Source: Salvelinus alpinus
Taxonomy: Eukaryota; Chordata; Actinopteri; Salmoniformes; Salmonidae
NCBI RefSeq assembly: GCF_045679555.1
Contig: NC_092094.1
Coordinates: forward strand, 32,050,668 to 32,114,667
Length of the DNA stretch: 64,000 nucleotides
Direction of reading: 5' to 3'
Part shown: piece by piece, positions 39,216 to 64,000 of the stretch
How the letters are laid out: every line of letters starts with the position of its first letter
Position numbering within the stretch: the stretch's first letter is position 1
Program-made: the position numbers and the translations under genes
The notes under the pieces: model-generated
The model's database searches: none
Seen by the model: only the letters and a program-made list of their open reading frames with translations
Told to the model about the DNA's origin: nothing

Positions 39216-42200
39216 CAATCTGCAGTTTGAATGACTGCCAATATAGGGAAGATTAAAAAAGGAGACTAAATAAACCATCTCATTAACGAGTTAAATAAAT
39301 TCAACCACTTACAGATTGGATTAGTTTAGAAAAAAGTGATGTTATTTATCTTCATGTAGTATAAGATCAATTAATGAATGTGCATGTAGAAACTTAGATA
39401 TTAAAACAAACTATTCTAAAAAGCAACCTGTAACAAAGCATGCTGGGAAATATGATAATGAGAGAGTCTCTGAGAGAGTTAACGGATGTTGATTCCACTG
39501 TGATTCAAATAACACTTCATTTATTCACTACAGGTGGCATCAATTTCAATTCCACTGGTGTTAACCCCACTAGAATCAACACTCATATATAACATTCAGA
39601 ACAATTTCTACCTCAACACCGAGATTTTAACAGCCGCAAATATGCTGTGTTCGTCTCTCTCATTCTCTTACCCATCTGGTTGGTAGCATAGAATGACAGT
39701 GAAGTAAAGCAGATCATTTGGAAGTGGGAATTGAGGTAATGAACCCAGACCAAACCATAGTCCAGCCCTAGAGGTTTACTGCCAACACTTATACACTGCT
39801 ACTGCCAAGGTTAAAACACAACATCAGTGTTAGTGCTAACACTCAAACAGGTTCCTCTCCTCTACTAGTGATGTTCTGACACATTGAGCATACTGCCAAC
39901 TCAGGGGGTTCAAAATAACAGAGTACACACCCAGACTATTTAGAGAGCATGAGGATTGCTCCGAGGCATTACTCATGATCAAGTCAATCCACAAGTCTGC
40001 AGAATTAGATTTTTCAGTAAATCACTTCAAGTGTGTCAGTATTGACTCAATGAGACAGGGCAGCGACACAACCCTACCAGCCTTTGATGAGAGACAGAAA
40101 GAGAAAGAAAGAATGAACGAAAGAAAGAAAGAAAGAAAGAAAGTACCATTGCCACATGCAAGGTTTATTTCAAATAATGGTATTGTAGTTGTTGTAATGT
40201 GATAAATGTTCTGAGGGGTTGTTCTCCTGGTGTAAACGGCAGACATGTTGAGGTTCAAGGGGAGGGTGTGAGAGTGGGCAGTAGGCCCCTCTAACTTTAC
40301 TAAACTTTGCTTTCAAGTGACCCTTGTCACTATGCATATGGTCTATGCATGGAATCTGAAGTCAACTGTAACTGGCATCTGCATGTGTAGTACCCACCAA
40401 TGGCTATATGAATATAGATAAAGACCTCTGGGTCAATAGGTTGTCAATAAACACACATGGGAGTATATATCACAGAGAATGGAATCTTCTCTTTTTGCTT
40501 TTGGAATTTTCCATTGACCCACTGTATAAACATCACCCATGTCACAAGCCGCGACCCAAAACTAACCAGCTGAGAACCACCAGTGGTTCCCATCCCTCCG
40601 CGTGTGTGTGTGTGTGTTTATTCTCTTCAGTAAAGCGCTATTCTCCCAGTGAGAGCTAACCCAGCGTCTCCCCATGGCAGAATGTGAAAATGACTGTAGC
40701 TTTCCACCACTTCACCTCCACTAAACCAGGCAATAAGAGAGAGAGAGACATGATCCCTCCATCCCCCAGTCCCCGTCAAAGAGAGGAGTGTTGAATCAGT
40801 GGTGCGGTTACCAAAGTGACATGATTATTTTACATTTCTACTCTTATTCATACTGCCAATTGGTCATTGATTTAGTGATTTCTTAATGAAGTTACTTCTT
40901 AATCAACAGTAAAGGGGAAGTGTATTTCTCCATGTGTCTGTCTCTCATTCTGTCCCTCCTATCAGTTCTTTGTGAGTGTTGTGGTGTCCCCTGGAGGTGA
41001 GGGATGGGAGGACAGGTCTATCCAATCAGACTGATGACGTCAGTCAACTGATTCATGATGACAAAGGTCTGCTCTGCCAGAGGGGGGCAGTCACGTACCA
41101 CAAGACAGACAGTGATGTTCCAATGCAAAGGCATGTCAGCTATGTCAAACAACCATATCATCAACCTGCAGAGATTTCTGTTTGTTGAATTTCAGCATAG
41201 GACGAGATGATTAATCATCAAGCATCAATTATACTTTTCAGTGCTTGTAATTTATAATACTTATCTAATCCTGATGGTTATGGGCTGTGTGCTCTTAACT
41301 AAATGTATAAAAACAACTACATTTGGGCACCAAGAGGTCTATAGCTTTAGCGCATGGAAGATCATTGTGTTTTGAATTAAATGTATAACTCTATAAATAC
41401 GGTTTATTTACAATTTACAATACTGCAATTGTATTACAACTATTGTATCACCCTTGACAACCAGATCTCTCATCTCATGGAGTTGATATTTTATATTGAT
41501 TAATGTGCCCAAGTCCACCATGGGCTTCAGTCATATGACATAGTAACATTGTGGCAGTGTAGAGTAACAATCTCAGATATCACAAATAACACATGACAAT
41601 AAGAACAGGCTTTAGGAAGATATTTTTATTAGAACAGTAGAATACATCATCATCATTATCGTCGTCATCATCATCATCATCATACCAAACACAGTCTATA
41701 CAGCAGCAGCAGTTTACACCCTCATTTACACTCAGCAGCCCTGCCAGTGGTTGAAGTGGGATGGAGATGAATGGTACAGAGAATCAGCACCTTTTATACT
41801 GTAGAATACCGGCTCTAGAATAGGACCTGGTATGGCACTTTAAGAACTGACTCCTATACAGAGACAGACCAACTGTACTGCTTCACTATGTGAGCCCACT
41901 AGCACCTGTTGTAAGAGGTCTGGACTCTGTAGGCAGTATGTCACTGGTTCAAACCCTGCTTAGGCTGTTCCACCTGGATCTCTACATCCACACGGATACA
42001 GATAATGGGGAGATCATGTATAATCTTGCTACCTGACCATGTGTACTGATCCACGTTGCATTGTTGTGTTTGATAAGAATTACATTGTAATATACTTTAT
42101 ATTTACTGTAGCTATGTGTGATTGACAGATCTGTATAGATGTTTGCATCCAAAGTGATTTCCAGCCCAGATAAACAAGAGTATCTCTGAGTGCCAGTGGA

Positions 42201-42984
42201 ATACACCAGAGTACTTCATTTATGCCGTACTTCCAGTAACTCGTTCTGTGCGTCTTTACACCTCAGTAACAGGTAAATGTGTGTTGCCTCTAAGCTAAGA
42301 GCAGACCATCACAAACAACATTAAACAATGCATCGTTATAGAAACAAAAGTACACTAGAATGGCATTCACATGCAATTAGTATACATTGTCATACTGTTG
42401 GACCATGGGATTTACTCTTCAATGTTTATGTTGTGTTCACAGGTGTGTACATTCCAGGTTCTCTGTCTGTCTCTGTATGTCTCTCTGTGTTGAGATATTA
42501 CAAAAGGAAACATCTCCTGACGTACATAAAAAACACATGTCAGAAAAAACCATCTCCTGATGTACATACTATCAGAGTAATGTAGTGATTCAAGGAAAGA
42601 TACATAGAAGAACAGATATACTCCTGGACAATAACAAAATACATGTGTGTATTGCTGGAAGAGTAAGATATGCTTGAAAGTAAATTTGCAGGCTGACATG
42701 GGCAAACAGACATAGACAGATGGTACAGTAGTGGTATGTTAAATATTGTAATAGAAGCCTGCATGTTCCATACAACACCAGTGGTGTTTTTTTTAAGAGT
42801 GGAAAGTATTTGCTCTGTTAGTTGGTCCTGTTTGCCAGCATGTACATGTTACATGTAGGTGTTATCATAAAGTAACAGTTAGAGGCATATAATGACATGT
42901 TACACAATGTTTTCTCAAATAGATAAACGTATATCATATAATTTTTCACAGTGTACATATACTGTATATCAATATATATGTACA
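39216..42984. other. Intergenic stretch, possible distal sema3a 3' UTR
   Basis: Small repeats only: a gaaa run at 40096-40142, a GT run at 40601-40618 and a cat run at 41643-41683. No exon recognised. The mammalian SEMA3A 3' UTR is several kb long, so part of this could be transcribed with sema3a. Confidence 0.35.
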
Positions 42985-44662
42985 GTACCTTCAGAAAGTA
43001 TTCATACCCTTTGACTTTTTCCACATTTTGTTGTGTTACATCCTGAATTTAAAATAGATTACAATTTAGATTGTGTGTCAGTGGACTACACACAGTACCA
43101 CATAATATCAAAGTGGAATTATGTTTTTAGACATTTTTACAAATTATTTTTGAATGACTACCTCATCTCTGTACCCCACACATACAGATAATTGTAAGGT
43201 CCCTCAGCCGAGCAGTGAATTTCAAACACAGATTCAACCACAAAGACTAGGGAGGTTTTCTATTGGTAGAAGGATAAAAAAAACAGACATTGAATGTCCC
43301 TTTGAGCATGGTGAAGTTATTAATTACACTTTGGATGGTGTATCAATACACCCAGCCACTGAGAAGATATAGGAGTCCTTCCTAACTCAGTTGCCAGAGA
43401 GGAAGGAAACTGCTCAATGATTTCACCATGAGGCTAATTGTGACTTTTAAATAGAAAAGAAGGAAGCCTGCACAGAATAAAAATATTCCAAAACATGCAT
43501 CCTGTTTGCAATAAGGCACTAAAGTAAAACTGCAAAAAATGTGGCAAAGAAATTAACTTTATGTCCGGAATACCAAGCATTATGTTTGTGGCAAATCCAA
43601 CAACACATCACTGAGTACCACTCTTGATATTTTCAAGCATGGTGGTGGCTGCATCATGTTATGTGTATGCTTGTCATCGGCAAAGACTAGGGATTTTTTT
43701 TAGGATTAAAGAAAAGGAATAGAGCTAGGCACAGGCAAAATCCTAGATGAAAACCTGATTCAGTCCGCTTTCCAACAGACACTTAGAAACAAATTCACCT
43801 TTCAGTAGGACAATAACCTAAAACACATATACACTGAGTGTCAACATATTAAGAACACCTGCTCTTTCCATAGACTGACCAGGTGAATCCAGGTGAAAGC
43901 TATGATCCCTTATTGATGTCACTTGTTAAACTCACTTCAATCAGCATAGATGAAGGAGAAGAGACAGGTTAAAGAAGGATATTTAAGCCTTGAGACAATT
44001 GAGTCATGGATTGTATAGGTGTGCCATTCAGAGGGTGAATGGGCAAGATAAAAAATGTAAGTGTCTTTCAACAGGGTATGGTAGTAGGTGCTAGGTGCAC
44101 CGGTTTGTGTAAAGAACTGCAATGCTGCTTGGTTTTTCACGCTCAACAGTTTCCCGTGTGATTCAAGAATGATCCACTTCCCAACGGACATCCGGCCAAC
44201 TTGACACAACCATGGGAAGCATTGTAGTCTACATGGGCCTGTATTCCTGTGGAACGTTGGGGCATGTAGAGTCCATACCCCAATTAATTGATTCTGTTCC
44301 TGACAATGGCTGTCTAGCAATGATCAACAACCATCTTGACTGAGCTTGAATAATAAATAAAAAAATAATGTGCAAATATTGTACAATCCAGGTGTGCAAA
44401 GCTCTTAGAGACTTACCCAGAAAGACTTACAGTGGTAATCGCTGATAAAGGTAATTCTAATATGTATTGACTCATGGGTATTTATGTATTTAATTTTCAA
44501 TAAAATCACAAGAAATTAAAAATACATGTTTTCACTTTGTCATTACGGGGTATTGTGTGTAGATGGGTGAAAAAATATTTATTTAATCCATTTTCAAATA
44601 AGGCTATAACACAACAAAATGTGGAGTATGTCAAGGAGCATGAATACTGAAGGCACTGTATG
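42985..44662 (+). pseudogene. Tc1-like transposon, heavily decayed, with a second element inside
   Basis: The left end gtaccttcagaaagtattca and the right end, a reverse-complement match (tgaatactgaaggcactgta), define the element. Transposase remnants run on the plus strand: a leader at 43154 (TTSSLYPTH) and a GGGCIMLC-like block near 43640 (catggtggtggctgcatcat). Stops are frequent. The same family is present in opposite orientation at 53690-54425. Confidence 0.8.
43831..44316 (+). mobile_element. Second Tc1-type fragment nested in the element above
   Basis: Begins tacactgagtgtcaacatat then agaacacctgctctttccat, the end of a separate common fish transposon. The following segment (ccaggtgaatccaggtgaaa, ggtatggtagtaggtgctag) belongs to the same family. 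It stops near 44316 without its right-hand inverted repeat. Confidence 0.75.
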
Positions 44663-45781
44663 TGGTGAAAACAAGTTTTGTATGCAAATTGATTCAATCA
44701 AACAAGGTGACATAGTTGATGCAGAGACATGTTAAAGTTTTAGTTAAAATGGGATGCAGTGGTTGGACTGAAATAAAATAAAGAAAATAAAGTCAACTTC
44801 AACTATGCAACAAATACTTATACAGGGCTCTGAGCAAATCAAAAAGATACACGTTTAAATAAAACATTAAAACATTTGTGTCTTGGAAGAGCTTATCTAT
44901 ACACTTAACACAGTAACTTTCAGAATCATGTTGGATACTTTATTTACCTACTGCTTTCGGAAAAACAAAATCACCTTCTGTTAAATACATTTGTTTATGG
45001 GGAAACAACATCATGTAACAAGATAACCGCAAACCATTCCCTTTAGTACGAGGATGTGTCAAAGCATATTTACATGTCTGATTTAAGTTAGAATAACATA
45101 ATTAGTTATAAATCCATGGCTACTCTGATGTATCTTGCAGTCATCCTCCTCTCTCCTTAGGACTCTTCATTTCTCATAGAATCCAATCAACATCAAACTG
45201 TTGTGCTTTACATGACCTGTATGTAGTTATGTCCTTGTGATACACACGAGGTCCATCATTGCTCCGTCATTTCATCAAACACTATCATCCCTTGTTCCAA
45301 GATAGTGGTTGATAGGAGAAGCTACCTACTATATCTGGGTGGACAACAATGGCGAGACACGACTAACAAACAAAGCTACACTACAGTGGAGACAGAGCCA
45401 TGTTTTCAATAAGTTATTCTGCAGTACGTGGAGTCCAGTCCACATGTTGGCTAACACTGTCCCTCCATGGTGCTGGGGCTACAGAGGCCAGCTGAGATTA
45501 TAGAATAGTACTGTATCATCTGGTGTCCTGTATCATCCTTTGTCTCTGTGCCGTGTCACTGTAATCATGGGTGGCCACGCAGCCTACACGCACAGACCAG
45601 GGCTAGATATTGCCTTTGTTTCCAGTTGAGATTCTCTGTACAAAGTCAGTGTGGAACAAGTCTTTATCTCTGTAAGGAGAGATGAGGCAGGGGAGGAGGT
45701 TCAGGGGGGATCTGAGAATGAGGACAGTGTACATGGATTAGGGGTTGGGGTCAGGGGGGGTCATGGGATTTAGGTGCGAGG
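44663..45781 (-). other. Proximal sema3a 3' UTR (putative)
   Basis: Follows the sema3a stop codon on the minus strand. No other gene signal is present. Its extent is unknown without transcripts. Confidence 0.5.
44939..44944 (-). terminator. Candidate polyadenylation signal AATAAA for sema3a
   Basis: AATAAA on the minus strand, about 840 bases after the stop codon, with a GT-containing stretch (actgtgttaagtgt) some 30 bases downstream. Other AATAAA hexamers occur further along, so this is only a proximal candidate. Confidence 0.3.
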
Positions 45782-60660
<14,879 letters not shown>

Positions 60661-61203
60661 CTACACAGACACAGAGAGATAAGGTATCTTCACTACACAA
60701 TACACATGGATACATTAAATCAGACACTAACCAGTCTCTAACCCTAACATCTTGACCAAGCAGTTGGTCAGCTAACATTCCTTACATTAGCTGAGGTGCT
60801 TTTGCCAGGAGCGTCGCTAAAAATGTACTTTTGGCGGAGGTGGGGCATATTTTTTAGATTGCGTTGATATATGTGTGTGTGTGTGCGTGTACCTACAGCA
60901 TGTACGTTCACGTGTGTATATGTATGTGGTAGGGGTAGAGGAGTCACAATGAGATTTGTTCTCCACTTTGTTTCCGTTTACTCTATTATTCATCCAGGTG
61001 TGCAGGGAGCGGCTAACATGCCTGGCGCAGCGTGAGATCCTGTGCGACAGCTCAAGCCTGAATTATTCATAAGTAATTTCTCTATAGAAAGAGAGTCCCT
61101 GGATACCTGGCTGAGACTGGCTTAGACTGACAGGACTTGGGGGAGATTTGCAGACAGACAGACTGCAAACAGACTTGTATGTATAAGAGTGTTTACATTT
61201 TAC
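60661..61203. other. sema3a intron 2, proximal part
   Basis: No exon recognised. A short GT run lies near 60875. Confidence 0.4.
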
Positions 61204-63990
61204 ATCAAATCAAAGTGTATTTGTCACATACATGTGTTTAGTAGATGTCATTGCGGGAGTAGCAAAATGCTTGTGTTTCTAGCTCCAACAGTGCAGCAAT
61301 ATCTAACAAGTAATATCTGACAATACAGACAATCTAAAGTAAAGGAATGGAATTCAGAATATATAAACATTTGGACGAGCTACGTCAGAGCGGCATAGAC
61401 TAAGATACAGTAGAATAGGATAGAATACAGTATATACATATGAGATGAGTAATGCAAAATATGTAAGCATTATTAAAGTGACTAGTGTTCCATTATTAAA
61501 GTGGCCAGTGATTTCAAGTTAATGTACAGTAGGCAGCAGCCTCTAGGCAGCAGCCTCTAATGTGTTAGTGATGGCTTTTTAACAGTCTGATGGCCTTGAC
61601 ATGGAAACTGTTTTTCAGTCCCAGCTTTGATGCACCTGTACTGACCTCGCTGTCCGGATGATAGCAGGGTGAACAGTCAGTGGCTTGGGTGGTTGTTGTC
61701 CTTAATGATCTTTGGCCTTCCTGTGACATCGGGTGCCACGGGCGGTGCAGTTGCAGTACTAGGCTGTGATACAGCCCGACAGAAAGCTCTCAATTGTGCA
61801 TCTGTAAAGGTTTGTGAGGGTTTTACATAACAAGATACATTTCTTCAGCCTGCTGAGGCTCTGTTGCGCCTTCTACATCACATTGTCTGTGTTGGTGGAC
61901 CATTTTGGTTTGTCAGTGATGTGTATGCCGAGGAACTTGAAGCTTTCCACCTTCTCCACTGCGGTCCTGTCGATGTGGATAGGGGGACGCTCCCTCGGCT
62001 GTTTCCTGAAGTCCACAATCAGCTCCTTAGGTTTGTTGATGTTGGGTGGGAGGTTATTTTCCTGGAACCACACTCCCAGGGCCCTCACTTCCTCCCTGTA
62101 GGCTGTCTTGTCATTGTTGGTAGTCAGGCCTGCTACTGTTGTGTCGTCTGCAAACTTGGTGATTGAGTTGGAGGCGTGCGTGGCCACGCAGTCATGGGTG
62201 AACAGGAAGTACAGGAAGGGGCTGAACATGCATCCTTGTGGGGCACCAGTGTTGAGGATCAGCGAAGTGGCGGTGTTGTTTCCTTCACCACCTGGGGGCA
62301 GCCTGTCAGGAAGTCCAGGACCCAGTTGCACAGGGCGGGGTTCAGACCCAGGGCCTCGAGCTTAATGATGAGCTTGGAGGGTACTATGGTGTTGAATGCT
62401 GAGCTATAGTCAATTAACAGCATTCTTACATAGGTATTCCTCTTGTCCAGGTGGGATAGGGCAGTGTGCAGTGCGATGGTGATTGCATCATCTGTGGATC
62501 TATTGGGGAGGTAAGCAAATTGAAGTGGGTCTAGGGTGTCAGGTAAGGTAGAGGTGATATAATCCTTGACTAGTCTCTCAAAGCACTTCATGATGACATA
62601 AGTGGGTGCTGTGGGGCGATAGCCATTTAGTTCAGTTATCTTTGCCTTCTTGGGTACAGGAACCCCATTGACCCTGCCACATACGTCTCCTGTCTGAGCC
62701 GTTGAATTGCGACTCCACTTTGTCTCTATACTGACGTTTGTCTTACGGAGGGAATAACTACACTGTTTGCATTCAGCCATATTCCCAGTCACCTTGCCAT
62801 GGTTAAATGCATGGTTCGCATGCTGCCATCTGTCCACGGTTTCTGGTTAGGGTAGGTTTTAGTAGTCACAGTGGGTACAACATCTCCTATACACTTCCTG
62901 ATAAACTCAGTCACCGTATCAGTGTATTCGTCTATGTTGTTCTCGGAGGCTACCCGGAACATATCCCAGTCCGTGTGATCAAAACAATCTTGAAGCATGG
63001 ATTCCGATTGGTCAGACCAGCGTTGAATAGACCTTAGCACAGATACTTCCTGTTTGAGATTATGCCTATAGGAACGGAGTAGGCATCCCGGACGTTGGAA
63101 TAGCAGTGGTCGGGTGTTTTAGCAGCGAGAGTACTACAGTCAATGTGTTGATAGAACTTCGGTAACGTTTTCATCAAATTTGCTTTGTTAAATTCCACAG
63201 CTACAATAAATGCGGCCTCAGGATATGTGGTTTCCAGTGTGCATAAAGTGTTTGTGAAGTTCTTTGAGGTCCGTCGTGGTATCGGCTTGAGGGGGAATAA
63301 CCACGGCTGTGACTATAACCAAAGATAATTCTCTTGGGAGGTAATACAGTCGGCATTTGATTGTGAGGTGTTCTAGGTTGGGTGAACAAAAGGACTTGAG
63401 TTCCTGTATGTTATCACAATCACACCATAAGTAGTAATCATAAAAAATAACCCACCACCCTTCTTCTTCCCAGAGAGATATTTATTCCTGTATGCGCAAT
63501 GAACTGAGAAGCCAACTGGCTGAACGGACTCAGACAGTATATTCTGAGAGAGCCATGCTTCCGAGAAACAGAGTATGTTACAATCCCTGATGTCTCTCTG
63601 GAAGGAAATCCTCGTCCTGAGCTCGTCAAATTTGTTATCCAGAGACTGAACGAGTAACATAATCGGTAGCGGTGGGTGGTGTGCGCGCCTCCTGAGTCGG
63701 ACTAAAAGTCCACTCCAAGTACCTTTTTTCCACCTGCAGTGTTTTGGAGCAGCCTCTGGAATCAGTTCAATTGCCCTGAAGGGTACGAACAAAGGTTCCG
63801 ATTTGGGTAAGTCAAATTCCTGGTCATAATGCTGGTGAGTTACCGTCGCTCTGATTTCCAAAAGTTCTTCCCGGCTGTACGTAATAACACAAAAAATGTC
63901 CTGATCTAATAATGTAAGAAATAACACAAAGTTTCCTAAGAGCTAGAAACACGGCAGCCCTGTCCGTCAGCGCCATTTAACATTTTAGTA
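61204..63990 (-). pseudogene. Rex1-type LINE, nearly complete but broken, in sema3a intron 2
   Basis: Minus strand, with the 3' end at 61204 (atcaaatcaaagtgtatttg). 63927-63373 encodes an endonuclease start: RRRAHHPPLPIMLLVQSLDN, KFDELRTRI and ILCFSEAWLS. 63040-62789 encodes the linker (CFDHTDWDMFRVA, TVTEFIRKCIGDVV). 62837-62259 encodes the reverse transcriptase start ([46 protein letters not shown]). 62331-61873 encodes GAPQGCMFSPFLYFLFTHDC, ITKFADDTTVAGLTTNND and KVESFKFLGIHITD. At least three frame changes occur, and much of the endonuclease between 63370 and 63050 is degraded. Confidence 0.88.
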
Positions 63991-64000
63991 ATCTAGCAGA

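Noticed and set aside
61814..62409. Plus-strand frames over 61800-62400 as genes
   Set aside because: They are antisense to the Rex1 reverse transcriptase, whose minus-strand motifs are clear.

Overview
This is vertebrate nuclear DNA, almost certainly from a salmonid fish (salmon, trout or char group). The evidence is a tRNA-derived SINE with a CCCGGG head, several Tc1-like transposon families, L2 and Rex1 LINEs, LINE copies embedded in TC repeats, and a very high load of di- and tetranucleotide repeats. No prokaryotic gene, CRISPR array or operon is present. Most long open frames are simple repeats or dead transposons.

Two host genes are visible, both on the minus strand and both class 3 semaphorins. 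Fifteen exons of sema3a lie between 60660 and 45782. They encode the last 714 residues: most of the Sema domain, the PSI domain, the Ig-like domain and the basic tail, ending in the characteristic ERAPRSV terminus. Every intron is GT-AG and the 15 exons sum to 2145 nt in one continuous frame. The signal-peptide exon and the next exon must lie beyond position 64000. About 24 kb downstream of the sema3a stop, at 21785-21683, is a signal-peptide exon ending in RIRLSHK at a phase-1 donor, which I call exon 1 of sema3e. The order and orientation match the SEMA3E-SEMA3A tandem pair of other vertebrates. Positions 1-21682 would then be intron 1 of sema3e, 21786-45781 the intergenic space plus the sema3a 3' UTR, and 60661-64000 intron 2 of sema3a.

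Region by region: 34-2330 is a broken IS630-like transposase (minus) whose N-terminus has expanded into about 70 copies of a 21-bp coding minisatellite. 4165-4745 is a 33/27-bp minisatellite. 5520-10702 holds two minus-strand LINEs bordered by TC repeats, the first split by an L2 LINE. 13800-17402 is a Rex1 fragment followed by a Tc1 element carrying a stack of insertions. 19294-21249 is a Tc1 element with a SINE inside it. 22776-26577 is the longest LINE copy, again between TC repeats. 28150-32082 is mostly minisatellite and microsatellite. 32363-34184 is a hAT-like non-autonomous element with a Tc1 inside it. 42985-44662 is another Tc1 with a second one inside. The sema3a introns hold large CA, GT and GA repeats, some directly touching splice sites, plus two minisatellites. 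61204-63990 is a nearly complete but broken Rex1 in sema3a intron 2.

I see no new multi-gene system. The most unusual items are the transposase-encoded GPGRGV minisatellite, the microsatellites that form parts of sema3a splice signals, a glutamine/histidine-rich insertion in the sema3a tail, and the repeated lodging of one LINE family in TC repeats. Family names for transposons rest on memory of the families, not on a search.
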